From the NCBI GenBank assembly GCA_000963575.1, contig CP011077.1, positions 1,798,001-1,862,000 on the forward strand: DNA of 64,000 nucleotides, read 5' to 3'. The notes below the pieces were generated by a model. That model was not told the origin of the DNA and ran no database searches. It was given only the letters and a program-made list of their open reading frames with translations. This stretch comes from Klebsiella michiganensis. GTDB lineage: Bacteria; Pseudomonadota; Gammaproteobacteria; Enterobacterales; Enterobacteriaceae. Shown here one piece after another: positions 1-8,565 of this stretch (positions within the stretch are counted from its first letter, which is position 1; each line of letters opens with the position of its first letter). Position numbers and translations under genes: made by a program.

Positions 1-17
1 CTGGCCAGCAACCTCAA

Positions 18-33
18 GCCCTCCGAAGAGGGC
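18..33 (-). terminator. Stem-loop behind purB
   Basis: A perfect 6-bp GC-rich stem closes a TTCG tetraloop when read on the minus strand, just behind the purB stop codon. No U-run follows it on the minus strand, so it may act as a weak terminator or a 3'-end stabiliser. In E. coli phoP follows purB on the same strand; here that position lies outside the window. Confidence 0.45.
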
Positions 34-42
34 CATTCTTTA

Positions 43-1413
43 TTACTTCAGCTCGTCAACCATGGTAATGGCGCGGCCAATATAGTTGGCCGGCGTCATG
101 GCCTTCAGGCGGGTTTTCTCTTCTTCCGGCAGCTCGAGGCTGTCGATGAACTGCTTCATGCCTTCGGCGTCAACGCGCTTGCCGCGGGTAAGCTCTTTCA
201 GCTTCTCGTAAGGCTTTTCGATGCCGTAGCGGCGCATCACGGTCTGAATTGGCTCCGCCAGCACTTCCCAGTTGTGATCCAGCTCGTCCAGCAGACGGTC
301 GCGGTTCACTTCCAGCTTGCTCACGCCTTTCAGGGTGGACTGATAGGCGATCAGCGCGTAGCCGATACCCACGCCCAGGTTACGCAGCACGGTGGAGTCG
401 GTCAGGTCGCGCTGCCAGCGGGAGACAGGCAGCTTACTGGCCAGATGCTGCAGCACGGCGTTGGACAGGCCGAGGTTACCTTCGGAGTTTTCGAAGTCAA
501 TCGGGTTCACCTTGTGCGGCATGGTGGAGGAGCCAATTTCACCGGCAACGGTCTTCTGCTTGAAGTGGTTCAGGGCCACGTAGCCCCACACGTCGCGGTC
601 GAAGTCGATCAGAATAGTGTTGAAGCGCGCGATGCAGTCAAACAGCTCGGCAATGTAGTCGTGTGGCTCGATCTGGGTGGTGTACGGGTTCCACTGGATG
701 CCCAGGGAAGTCACGAACTCTTCGCTGAACTGGTGCCAGTCTACTTCCGGGTAAGCGGCGATGTGGGCGTTATAGTTGCCGACCGCGCCGTTGATTTTAC
801 CGAGGATCTCAACGTTGCCGAGCTGGCGGAACTGGCGCTCCATGCGGTAAGCGACGTTCGCCATCTCTTTCCCCATGGTGGACGGAGTAGCCGGCTGGCC
901 GTGGGTACGGGACAGCAGCGGGATGTCGCGGTACTGAACGGCCAGATCTTTTACAGCGTCGATGATTTTACGCCAGTACGGCAGCACCACGTCTTTACGC
1001 GCGGTGTCGAGCATCAGCGCGTGGGACAGGTTGTTGATGTCTTCGGAAGTACAGGCGAAGTGAATAAACTCGGACACCGCGTGCAGAGCAGGGATCGCTT
1101 CCACTTTTTCTTTCAGGAAGTATTCCACCGCTTTCACGTCGTGGTTGGTGGTGCGCTCGATGGTTTTGATGCGGGCGGCGTCAGCCTCGCTGAACTCCGC
1201 GACGATTTTATCAAGGTAACCGTTTGCGTCCGCATCAAAAGCAGGAACTTCCTTGATCGCTGCGTGCGCGGCCAGCTTTTGCAGCCAACGTACTTCGACC
1301 TGTACGCGGAATTTCAGCAGACCGAATTCGCTGAAAATAGCGCGCAGAGCGCTGACTTTGTCGCCGTAGCGCCCGTCAACGGGGGAAACGGCGGTCAGTG
1401 AGGATAATTCCAT
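43..1413 (-). CDS. purB: Adenylosuccinate lyase
   Basis: Cytosolic homotetrameric lyase of purine synthesis. It cleaves SAICAR to AICAR plus fumarate and adenylosuccinate to AMP plus fumarate. The 456-residue protein has the length of E. coli PurB and is nearly identical to it throughout. The fumarase/aspartase-superfamily signature GSSTMPHKVNP, with the catalytic serine near residue 295, is intact, as are TSEDINN and SRTHGQPATP. The start at MELSS is preceded by AGGAG; the longer open frame adds ten residues not found in the family. It lies 16 nt behind hflD, as in E. coli (hflD-purB). Confidence 0.98.
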   Translation of the reverse strand: MELSSLTAVSPVDGRYGDKVSALRAIFSEFGLLKFRVQVEVRWLQKLAAHAAIKEVPAFDADANGYLDKIVAEFSEADAARIKTIERTTNHDVKAVEYFLKEKVEAIPALHAVSEFIHFACTSEDINNLSHALMLDTARKDVVLPYWRKIIDAVKDLAVQYRDIPLLSRTHGQPATPSTMGKEMANVAYRMERQFRQLGNVEILGKINGAVGNYNAHIAAYPEVDWHQFSEEFVTSLGIQWNPYTTQIEPHDYIAELFDCIARFNTILIDFDRDVWGYVALNHFKQKTVAGEIGSSTMPHKVNPIDFENSEGNLGLSNAVLQHLASKLPVSRWQRDLTDSTVLRNLGVGIGYALIAYQSTLKGVSKLEVNRDRLLDELDHNWEVLAEPIQTVMRRYGIEKPYEKLKELTRGKRVDAEGMKQFIDSLELPEEEKTRLKAMTPANYIGRAITMVDELK

Positions 1414-1429
1414 AACAACTCCTGAGAGG

Positions 1430-2059
1430 TTAACAATGAGCAAGAATTTGTTTGGCCTGATCGGTCAGGCGACGACGAGAAAACATTAACTGCAGGCGGC
1501 CACCGCCAACCTGATGCCACAGCACGGCGGCACGGATCCCGGCCAGCAGCGCGGCGCGCACTTTACTTTGCACCTGCGGGCTTTGCAGCACGGCAGGGGA
1601 ACCGGTGACCTGAATACGCGGGCCAAGCGGGCTGATGACATCCACGTAGATCCCGGCCATGGCGCTTAACAGCGTGTCGGACTCGAGATCGAAGTGTTCC
1701 AGCTGGCGCTGCAGGCCGTTAATTTTATTGCCGAGCGTGTCCATCGCGCCTTTGGCCGCGTGGAGTTTGCGCTCCAGCACCATCAGGCTGAGCGTATAGC
1801 GCGTCAGCTCGGCATTCAGGCCCTGGCGGCTGCTGGCGTTCAGCACGCCAAGCAGGGTTTCAAGCCCGAGCTTAAGGTTCGCTTCGCTGCCGCCAAAAAC
1901 ATCCAGGGTTGAGCCCGGGTTCTGGTCAATCACGCTGTTGAGCGAGACGTGAAGGGCGTCGCTGTCGCAATGACCCTGATGTGCCAACTGCTGAACCAGA
2001 CGGGCTGACTGGCAAATGCCCGCCAGCGCGAGAGTAATGTCGTAGTAGTTTTTAGCCAC
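1430..2059 (-). CDS. hflD: High-frequency lysogenization protein HflD
   Basis: Peripheral membrane protein. E. coli HflD binds lambda CII and favours lysis, and is conserved in the mnmA-hflD-purB cluster, but its cellular role is unclear. The protein has 209 residues and matches E. coli HflD from AKNYYDITLALAG to KQILAH. It uses a GTG start with AAGGA about 9 nt upstream; the open frame reaches 17 codons further but these are not conserved. The C-terminus ends HC and lacks the last four or so residues of the E. coli protein. It sits 22 nt behind mnmA and 16 nt before purB, so it is probably co-transcribed. Confidence 0.95.
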   Translation of the reverse strand: MAKNYYDITLALAGICQSARLVQQLAHQGHCDSDALHVSLNSVIDQNPGSTLDVFGGSEANLKLGLETLLGVLNASSRQGLNAELTRYTLSLMVLERKLHAAKGAMDTLGNKINGLQRQLEHFDLESDTLLSAMAGIYVDVISPLGPRIQVTGSPAVLQSPQVQSKVRAALLAGIRAAVLWHQVGGGRLQLMFSRRRLTDQAKQILAHC

Positions 2060-2081
2060 CAGGCTGCGTCCTTGTGTGTAA

Positions 2082-3191
2082 TTAACTGACGAGCGGCAAA
2101 CGCTGCTCAATAATGCCGCCGCCGAGGCACACTTCGCCGAGGTAGAACACCGCGGACTGGCCTGGGGTCACGGCTGCCACCGGCTCTTCAAAGCGCACTT
2201 CTATGCGCTCGTCGTCCAGCGGCGTAATCGTGCAGGGGATATCCGTCTGGCGATAGCGGGTTTTCACCGTGCAGTTCAGCGGCGCGGTTAGCGGCTCGCG
2301 ATCCACCCAGTGAAGCTGCTGGGCAATCAGCCCGACCGACATCAGGCGCGGATGGTCATGGCCCTGGGCGACGATAAGAATATTGTTGGCGACGTCTTTA
2401 TCGACCACGTACCACGGATCTTCAGACCCTTCTTTGGTGCCGCCGATACCGAGGCCTTTACGCTGGCCGAGGGTGTGATACATCAGCCCCTGGTGTTCGC
2501 CTACGGTTTCGCCGTCCACGGTAATAATTTTACCCGGCTGGGCTGGCAGGTAGCGGCCCAGGAAGTCGCGGAACTTGCGTTCGCCGATAAAACAGATGCC
2601 GGTGGAGTCTTTTTTCTTGGCGGTGATCAGATCCAGCTCTTCGGCAATGCGGCGCACTTCTGGTTTTTCCAGCTCGCCGACCGGGAACAGGCTCTGGGCG
2701 ATTTGCTCGTGACTCAGCGTATAAAGGAAGTAGCTCTGGTCTTTGTTGCCGTCCAGGCCGCGCAGCAGTTGGCTTTTACCGTTCACATCGGCGCGACGCA
2801 CGTAGTGACCGGTGGCGATGTAGTCGGCGCCTAAATCCTCTGCGGCGAATTCCAGGAAGGCTTTAAATTTGATCTCTTTGTTGCAGAGGATGTCCGGGTT
2901 TGGCGTGCGCCCGGCTTTGTACTCTTCGAGGAACAGTTCGAACACGTTGTCCCAGTACTCTGCGGCAAAGTTAACGGTGTGCAGTTCAATGCCCAGCTTG
3001 TCGCAAACGGCCTGCGCATCGGCTAAATCTTCCGCTGCGGTGCAGTACTCCTCGCCATCGTCTTCTTCCCAGTTCTTCATGAACAGGCCTTCCACCTTAT
3101 AGCCCTGCTGCATCAGCAGGTAAGCGGAAACGGAGGAATCGACGCCGCCGGACATCCCGACGATCACTTTTTTCTGGCTGTTATCAGACAT
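2082..3191 (-). CDS. mnmA: tRNA-specific 2-thiouridylase MnmA
   Basis: Makes the 2-thio group of mnm5s2U34 in the wobble position of tRNA(Lys), tRNA(Glu) and tRNA(Gln), taking sulfur from the IscS-TusABCDE relay. 369 residues. The N-terminal PP-loop (GMSGGVDSS, about residues 12-20) binds ATP. The two catalytic cysteines lie in NPDILCNKE (about 103) and DSTGICFIG (about 200). The start MSDNSQKK matches the family length; 15 upstream in-frame codons are not conserved. First gene of mnmA-hflD-purB and 53 nt behind the nudJ stop. Confidence 0.97.
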   Translation of the reverse strand: MSDNSQKKVIVGMSGGVDSSVSAYLLMQQGYKVEGLFMKNWEEDDGEEYCTAAEDLADAQAVCDKLGIELHTVNFAAEYWDNVFELFLEEYKAGRTPNPDILCNKEIKFKAFLEFAAEDLGADYIATGHYVRRADVNGKSQLLRGLDGNKDQSYFLYTLSHEQIAQSLFPVGELEKPEVRRIAEELDLITAKKKDSTGICFIGERKFRDFLGRYLPAQPGKIITVDGETVGEHQGLMYHTLGQRKGLGIGGTKEGSEDPWYVVDKDVANNILIVAQGHDHPRLMSVGLIAQQLHWVDREPLTAPLNCTVKTRYRQTDIPCTITPLDDERIEVRFEEPVAAVTPGQSAVFYLGEVCLGGGIIEQRLPLVS

Positions 3192-3244
3192 GGAGAGACT
3201 CACGACATTGAACTTCAAAGCGGCGTATTCTAACACGCAGCCTG

Positions 3245-3706
3245 CTACTTGACACCCTCTGTAAACGGCCAGTTAAAAGCCCCCAGCATCGACAGGGGAT
3301 AACGCGGCTCCTGCTGATAACAGCGAATGCTTTCTGCCACCAGCGGCGAGCGTAGATTGGCTGCATTGATAATGGTGTCGGCATCAAGCCACAGGCAGCG
3401 GTCAATATCACTGTCGTGCGGGGTGGTCGGCAGCTGTTTGTCCAGGTCGATAGCAAACAGGAAACGCAGGAAAGGCGTGTTGTCCGGGGCTATCCACTGG
3501 TGCATGCGGATAAAGCTTTGCGGCTCGGCGGCAATACCCGTCTCTTCCCACAGCTCGCGCTTCGCGGCTTGAAGCAGCGTTTCGTCGGCTTCGAGGTGCC
3601 CGGCGGGCTGGTTCCACAGCGCTTTGCCCTGAATGGTTTCTTCGACGACTAAAAACTGACCTTCGGCCTGAACAACGCAGGCCACGGTGACGTGCGGTTT
3701 AAACAT
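3245..3706 (-). CDS. nudJ: Nudix phosphatase NudJ
   Basis: Nudix hydrolase. The E. coli enzyme hydrolyses HMP-PP, thiamine-PP and (d)NTPs with phosphate release. 153 residues, the same as E. coli NudJ. A complete Nudix box follows PAGHLEADET, with REL and EETG in place (about residues 36-58). The start MFKPHV has AGGAGA upstream; the open frame extends 16 codons further without a ribosome site. It lies between the LprI-like gene and mnmA, replacing the direct rluE-nudJ neighbourhood of E. coli. Confidence 0.95.
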   Translation of the reverse strand: MFKPHVTVACVVQAEGQFLVVEETIQGKALWNQPAGHLEADETLLQAAKRELWEETGIAAEPQSFIRMHQWIAPDNTPFLRFLFAIDLDKQLPTTPHDSDIDRCLWLDADTIINAANLRSPLVAESIRCYQQEPRYPLSMLGAFNWPFTEGVK

Positions 3707-3719
3707 CGCTTCTCCTGGG

Positions 3720-4049
3720 TTAAAGCGGTTTGTCGATTTTGGCGTAAATGGCATCCAGCGCGCTAAGGCGCTTATTGTACTGTGTGGTCAGGCAGGCGAC
3801 GTTTGCGCCACAGGTTTTACGCTCTTTAAGCCACGCCTGTTGCTGATCCTGCATAGCGCCCTGGCCGCCCATGGCAAACAGCCCCTTTAAAAACTGGTAT
3901 TTGGTGGCCATTTCGACGTCTTTATCATTCAGCGCCCGGTTGGCACAAATCGCTTTTTCATCTGGCGAACTGGCTTTGGCGCAGTCAAAGCTCGCCGCGC
4001 CAGCGGTCGTGGAGCCGATCAGTAAGCTCAGCAGCAGTATCTTTTTCAT
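3720..4049 (-). CDS. LprI-like (DUF1311) exported protein
   Basis: Small exported protein of 109 residues with a signal peptide (MKKILLLSLLIGSTTAGAA, cleavage after about residue 20). The rest has four cysteines in two pairs (FDC, AIC; KTC, VAC) and the spacing of the DUF1311/LprI family, whose best-known member is a lysozyme inhibitor. A periplasmic lysozyme-inhibitor role is inferred, not shown. Its ATG overlaps the rluE stop codon (ATGA), so translation is probably coupled to rluE. There is no gene at this place in E. coli K-12. Confidence 0.8.
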   Translation of the reverse strand: MKKILLLSLLIGSTTAGAASFDCAKASSPDEKAICANRALNDKDVEMATKYQFLKGLFAMGGQGAMQDQQQAWLKERKTCGANVACLTTQYNKRLSALDAIYAKIDKPL

Positions 4050-4711
4050 TTCAGTTGCTCCGGGGAGATTTCGCGCCACTCGCCGTTGGCCAGACCATCC
4101 AGCGTGTAGTCGCCCATGGCATAGCGGATCAGGCGCAGGGTAGGGTAGCCCACGTGTGCCGTCATGCGGCGAACCTGGCGGTTGCGGCCTTCATAAAGCG
4201 TGATTTTCAGCCAACTGGTGGGGATAGCCTTACGTTCGCGAATCGGCGGATTACGCGGCCAGAGCCACTCTGGCTCGGCAACCCGTTCGGCACCTGCCGC
4301 AAGCGTGGGGCCGTCGTTAAGCTCGACGCCGTTGCGCAGGGCGCTCAGCGCTTCCTCCGTCGGCTCGCCTTCCACTTGCACATAATAGATTTTGCCGGTG
4401 CGCTTGCCTGGCTGGGTCAGTTTTGCCTGCAGCGCCCCGTCGTTGGTAAGCACCAGTAGCCCTTCACTGTCCCGGTCAAGACGGCCTGCGGCATAGATAC
4501 CTTGTAAAGGAATGTAATCCTTTAGCGTACTGCGCCCCGCTTCGTCGGTGAACTGCGGCAGCACATCGTAGGGCTTATTGAAGATAACCAGCTTCTTTGG
4601 CCCGTCAGGCTTCTTGCGCCTGGCGGCTTGTGGGTTGCTGAATCGTTTAACTTGGTGATTCCTAAAAGAAGTTTTGTTCATAGTGTTTTCAGCGCGGGTG
4701 GATTGACGCAT
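4046..4711 (-). CDS. rluE: 23S rRNA pseudouridine(2457) synthase RluE
   Basis: RsuA-family pseudouridine synthase that modifies U2457 in the peptidyl-transferase region of 23S rRNA. The catalytic aspartate lies in GRLDRDSEG, and the C-terminal GRNRQVRRMTAHVG motif is intact. The start chosen (MRQ..., 221 residues) matches the annotated E. coli start; a second ATG ten codons later (position 4681, MNKTSF) is also possible because neither has a clear ribosome site. The stop overlaps the start of the LprI-like gene. Divergent from icd. Confidence 0.93.
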   Translation of the reverse strand: MRQSTRAENTMNKTSFRNHQVKRFSNPQAARRKKPDGPKKLVIFNKPYDVLPQFTDEAGRSTLKDYIPLQGIYAAGRLDRDSEGLLVLTNDGALQAKLTQPGKRTGKIYYVQVEGEPTEEALSALRNGVELNDGPTLAAGAERVAEPEWLWPRNPPIRERKAIPTSWLKITLYEGRNRQVRRMTAHVGYPTLRLIRYAMGDYTLDGLANGEWREISPEQLK

Positions 4712-4818
4712 TATAACGGAAAACATGAGTGATTGGCGCGAGCCCGATATTGCAGTAGTATGAGCCCGCAAATTACAAATCATTAACAAAAAACCAGAAG
4801 CGCTCGAAGGAGAGGTGA

Positions 4819-6069
4819 ATGGAAAGCAAAGTAGTCGTTCCGGCGGAAGGTAAAAAGATCACCCTGCAAAATGGCAAAATCAACGTTCCTCACAACCCGG
4901 TGATCCCGTTCATTGAAGGGGACGGTATCGGTGTGGACGTGACCCCTGCCATGATTAAAGTGGTGGATGCTGCCGTGGCAAAAGCCTACAACGGCGAGCG
5001 GAAAATTTCCTGGATGGAAATCTACACCGGCGAAAAATCTACCCAAGTTTATGGCCAGGACGTCTGGCTGCCAGAAGAAACTCTGGACCTGATTCGTGAC
5101 TATCGCGTGGCCATCAAAGGCCCACTGACCACCCCAGTTGGCGGCGGTATTCGCTCCCTGAACGTTGCCCTGCGTCAGCAGCTGGACCTGTACGTTTGTC
5201 TGCGCCCGGTACGTTACTACCAGGGTACCCCAAGCCCGGTGAAACAGCCTGAGCTGACCGACATGGTTATCTTCCGTGAGAACTCCGAAGATATCTATGC
5301 GGGTATCGAGTGGAAAGCGGACAGCGCCGAAGCTGACAAGGTTATCAAGTTCCTGCGTGACGAAATGGGCGTGAAGAAAATTCGCTTCCCTGAGCACTGC
5401 GGCATCGGCATCAAGCCTTGCTCCGAAGAAGGCACCAAACGCCTGGTGCGTGCGGCCATCGAATACGCTATCACCAACGACCGTGATTCCGTGACTCTGG
5501 TGCACAAAGGCAACATCATGAAGTTCACCGAAGGCGCGTTCAAAGACTGGGGCTACCAGCTGGCTCGCGAAGAGTTCGGCGGCGAGCTTATCGACGGCGG
5601 CCCGTGGGTGAAAATCAAGAACCCGAACACCGGCAAAGAGATCGTTGTAAAAGACGTAATCGCCGATGCGTTCCTGCAGCAGATCCTGCTGCGCCCTGCG
5701 GAATACGACGTGATCGCCTGTATGAACCTGAACGGGGACTACATTTCTGATGCCCTGGCGGCACAGGTTGGCGGCATTGGTATCGCCCCGGGCGCAAACA
5801 TCGGCGACGACTGCGCGCTGTTCGAAGCGACTCACGGGACTGCGCCTAAGTACGCAGGCCAGGACAAAGTAAACCCAGGCTCCATCATTCTGTCCGCAGA
5901 AATGATGCTGCGTCATATGGAATGGTTCGAAGCAGCTGACCTGATCGTTAAGGGTATGGAAGGCGCTATCGAAGCTAAGACCGTAACTTATGACTTCGAG
6001 CGTCTGATGGAAGGCGCTAAACTGCTGAAATGTTCAGAGTTTGGCGACGCTATCATTAAACACATGTAA
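4819..6069 (+). CDS. icd: Isocitrate dehydrogenase (NADP)
   Basis: TCA-cycle enzyme that oxidises isocitrate to 2-oxoglutarate and CO2 with NADP, and is controlled in E. coli by AceK phosphorylation. 416 residues, the same as E. coli Icd. The AceK target Ser113 (GGIRSLNVALR), the substrate-binding arginines and the NADP-specific C-terminal part are present. AAGGAGAGG stands just upstream of the ATG. The 3' end of icd is the attachment site of prophages e14 and 21 in E. coli, and an integrase remnant follows here too. The reading frame ends in a normal icd C-terminus. Confidence 0.99.
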   Translation: MESKVVVPAEGKKITLQNGKINVPHNPVIPFIEGDGIGVDVTPAMIKVVDAAVAKAYNGERKISWMEIYTGEKSTQVYGQDVWLPEETLDLIRDYRVAIKGPLTTPVGGGIRSLNVALRQQLDLYVCLRPVRYYQGTPSPVKQPELTDMVIFRENSEDIYAGIEWKADSAEADKVIKFLRDEMGVKKIRFPEHCGIGIKPCSEEGTKRLVRAAIEYAITNDRDSVTLVHKGNIMKFTEGAFKDWGYQLAREEFGGELIDGGPWVKIKNPNTGKEIVVKDVIADAFLQQILLRPAEYDVIACMNLNGDYISDALAAQVGGIGIAPGANIGDDCALFEATHGTAPKYAGQDKVNPGSIILSAEMMLRHMEWFEAADLIVKGMEGAIEAKTVTYDFERLMEGAKLLKCSEFGDAIIKHM

Positions 6070-6091
6070 TCAGCGCCGCTGGTGATGTGAC

Positions 6092-6119
6092 AACGGGAGC
6101 CTGATGGTTCCCGTTTTTT
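6092..6119 (+). terminator. icd terminator
   Basis: Rho-independent terminator 22 nt behind the icd stop: a 10-bp stem (AACGGGAGCC / GGTTCCCGTT, one wobble pair), a TGAT loop and a run of six T. Confidence 0.85.
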
Positions 6120-6136
6120 ATTGCTTCCTTAAAATC

Positions 6137-6171
6137 TTCCCCAAAACTTTCCCCAAAATTCTTCCCCAAAA
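6137..6171 (+). repeat. Three direct repeats TTCCCCAAAA behind icd
   Basis: TTCCCCAAAA occurs at 6137, 6149 and 6162, with 12- and 13-nt spacing, between the icd terminator and the integrase remnant. Short repeats in this place beside a tyrosine integrase gene are typical of arm-type integrase-binding sites; that reading is an inference. Confidence 0.6.
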
Positions 6172-6182
6172 CTCCACCTCAT

Positions 6183-6464
6183 TTACCCCGTTTTAGAGTC
6201 GATAACTACCCAGTCTTTGCCTCGATCGTCGTTATATTTGTCGGTCATCTTTGAAGAACGGTGACCAAGTAATTTTTTGGTATTTATCCCTTGTTCTCTA
6301 TACATTCTCTCCGATAAAGAACGCTGCTCGTGGAAGGTTGGTGCTGTTCCTTCCTCCCATTCAACACCGCATCTGTTTCTGGTTTTTTTGAACGTGGTGG
6401 TAAGGCTGCTGGAGGACACGCGATCTCCCCTGGTAGCTTGAGAAGTTGAGTGGCGCTGACCCTG
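6183..6464 (-). pseudogene. Phage tyrosine integrase, C-terminal remnant
   Basis: About 93 codons that encode only the end of a phage-type tyrosine recombinase. The catalytic-domain motifs FHEQRS (His-x-x-Arg), LLGH and the nucleophile region MTDKYNDDRG appear in the right order and spacing, ending in DWVVID as in e14/phage 21-type integrases. The frame is closed upstream by a TAG at 6465-6467, and no integrase-like sequence is recognisable beyond it, so the gene is truncated. Its position and orientation beside the icd 3' end match icd-specific prophage integrases. Confidence 0.82.
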
Positions 6465-6640
6465 CTAATAGGTCTGCTTTGTGACAAGAGTGGACTTTTT
6501 GGTAGTTGTCAGTGGGAAGGTATTTCAGCAAAATGAAACCACCTTCAAACATGACCATTTTTTATACTGACATAAGCTATTGAATCTAGCTCCGGCAGGA
6601 GTTACTGAATTTCAAAAGAAAGGATGCACGAGATCGAGCC

Positions 6641-7120
6641 ATGCGTATTCACCAACAGAATAAGCCCCGAAAACTCTATCGTAGTGTTAACACGACTACA
6701 CGGCACCATTCTAATAACCCAGGTGCTGAATATCGCTGGGAACGTAATCGCAAAAAAGGCGGAGATGAGCTACTGGTAAAGCGCGAGACAATGCATAGTG
6801 GGCAAAAACGAGGTCGGGACTACACACCCTTGTTTCACTTTCTGATCAAACAGATCGGTAAACCGTGGGATGACATATTCAGCGAAGTATGTGGGCGTCT
6901 TGATTCTACCGAGCCTGTTTTTTGGCTGGTCGCGCTGTATGAGCATCAGCAAAGGGATTTAGTTTGCATTGACGAAAGCAGCTTTTATCCGGGTTTGTTT
7001 GTTGATGAGAATGGAATTCTGCAACAGGTAAATCCTTCGATTACGGGGAAGGAGGTTAAGATAGCGTGTCGCTGTTGCACACACACTTATATTGGCGAAC
7101 CTGTGCCATGGCCTGACTGA
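6641..7120 (+). CDS. Conserved protein with CxCC cluster, unknown function
   Basis: 159 residues, no signal peptide and no membrane segment. The N-terminal ~55 residues are very basic and polar (HQQNKPRKLYRS...). The middle carries YTPLFHFLIKQIGKPWDDIF and a conserved-looking FWLVALYEHQQRD stretch, and the end has CRCCTHTYIG, which could bind a metal. I do not recognise a named family. The protein resembles stand-alone cytoplasmic hypotheticals ending in CTHT. The ribosome site is poor. It is the first intact gene after the integrase remnant, so it may be cargo of the lost element. Confidence 0.6.
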   Translation: MRIHQQNKPRKLYRSVNTTTRHHSNNPGAEYRWERNRKKGGDELLVKRETMHSGQKRGRDYTPLFHFLIKQIGKPWDDIFSEVCGRLDSTEPVFWLVALYEHQQRDLVCIDESSFYPGLFVDENGILQQVNPSITGKEVKIACRCCTHTYIGEPVPWPD

Positions 7121-7310
7121 ATAGAAATACCTCATATCCACCGACGGGCAGTGCGCTATCATCAGCCAGGAAGATTGTAACCGTTCGCATTTTCAGGGTA
7201 TATCCAGCCGCATGTCTTAAAAATAACCCGCCACCATCATTCAAAAAATGTACTTAGCGTAAATTTCTGGACGACTGGGCTTCAAACTTCGTTCATAAGG
7301 ACAACCAACA

Positions 7311-8192
7311 ATGCTATTTAATAATAAAAATCTGTTCATGACTTTTTTATTCTTCTGCACATTCCAGACTCATGCAGCACAATGCACAGCGGAGGACTTC
7401 GCTAAAAACAAACTGAACAATTTTATCCTCCTGAGCCAGCAGGCAAAAACAGAAGTCCCCAAATCTGTTGAAATCACTGTTGATAGCCCTGATGGATATC
7501 TCCGCGTATCGGCTCAAAGCAACTTTAGCCAATGCGGTGAGCTACTTGGCAGCCGTATAAAAGAGGTCAAAACCTCAACAGGCCCGAAAACAGTTTTCAC
7601 AGCAAACAGTGAAATTCAGTTGAATAAAACTGAATTTGGCTGGCGCATCCAGGTGGACGCAAATGGGGTCGTGGCCGATAACAACACTGACAAGACTACG
7701 CAATTATATCGGCAGACTCTGGAGGGAATGTACCAGCTTAACGATAAGGGAATTATCAGCCATGCGGTTAACCGCTCGATTATCGCGGCCAGTAAGCCAG
7801 GAGATAAAGACAAAACCACTGTGGGCACAATAGACTATGTTTTCAATGCATCAGGATTGCTGGCGCAGACGGTAAACAAAGGCAGTTTGGCGATAGAAAA
7901 TTATACTCTTGTATACAACTATGATGACAACCATCGCCTGATCAAAACTGAATCCCCTTCAACCATCGAAGAGTATTCCTATGATAACAAGGGGCGTGAG
8001 CTGTCTCTCAGCAAGACCCAGACGTATTTCACCATCGAAAAAACCCTTACCACCTGCGAGGAGTGGAATTCACATGGAGAATGCGTACGCGCCAATATGG
8101 ATATCTCCATCGTCCCAACCGATCGAACGGGTAAACAATATGCGGACAAGCATAAAGCCGTGATGACGACAAAATACGAATACTGGAAGTGA
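7311..8192 (+). CDS. Exported protein of unknown function
   Basis: 293 residues with a signal peptide (hydrophobic FMTFLFFCTFQTHAA, cleavage near residue 23) and AAGGA upstream of the ATG. The mature part has four cysteines (QCTAED, SQCGEL, TTCEEW, GECVR) that could form two disulfides. It contains YD-like strand motifs (VYNYDDNHRLIKTE, EEYSYDNKGRELS) like those of Rhs/YnfC-type beta-rich proteins. This suggests a periplasmic or surface beta protein, distantly like the E. coli lipoprotein YnfC, but it has no lipobox. Function unknown. Confidence 0.65.
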   Translation: MLFNNKNLFMTFLFFCTFQTHAAQCTAEDFAKNKLNNFILLSQQAKTEVPKSVEITVDSPDGYLRVSAQSNFSQCGELLGSRIKEVKTSTGPKTVFTANSEIQLNKTEFGWRIQVDANGVVADNNTDKTTQLYRQTLEGMYQLNDKGIISHAVNRSIIAASKPGDKDKTTVGTIDYVFNASGLLAQTVNKGSLAIENYTLVYNYDDNHRLIKTESPSTIEEYSYDNKGRELSLSKTQTYFTIEKTLTTCEEWNSHGECVRANMDISIVPTDRTGKQYADKHKAVMTTKYEYWK

Positions 8193-8565
8193 TCCCCGGT
8201 TCGTCGAATTACTCCGGGCGTGTTAGTTGATCGTGCAGAGACAATCTAAGCTCTTTCTGGTGAAGAAAATGTTCCGACTTAACAGCGTTAGAGATAATTT
8301 CGCATTTTGCACCACAAAACATTGAATCCAGATGCACAGCAGTGCATCTCTTCCCTTATCATGTTGGGATATTTCGGCTGGGTAATTCTTAATTGAAATT
8401 GGTATTTCATCAGGGAACAACAGAGTAAGAGGGCGTTTAGGTGTGAATACAAGGTTCGCTCCTCGCTCAGAGCGGATTTGTGCAAACTACCTTCTGGGAT
8501 ATATTTTAGATTTTATGGCGTTCGACCAGAAGTGTCATTAACATGAAAAATGGAAAATAAACGTT
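8193..8565. other. Gene-free AT-rich stretch
   Basis: About 370 nt without a supportable gene. Two overlapping minus-strand open frames of about 65 codons exist but have no ribosome site and no recognisable content. A short inverted motif (TGCACAGCAGTGCA) lies near 8332. Confidence 0.5.

Noticed and set aside
274..1401. Long plus-strand open frame (375 codons) opposite purB
   Set aside because: It lies wholly antisense to a nearly invariant purB gene and its product has no recognisable domain; a by-product of codon bias.
4783..5916. Minus-strand open frame of 377 codons opposite icd
   Set aside because: Antisense to icd; the frame is kept open by icd codon use and has no ribosome site or known domain.
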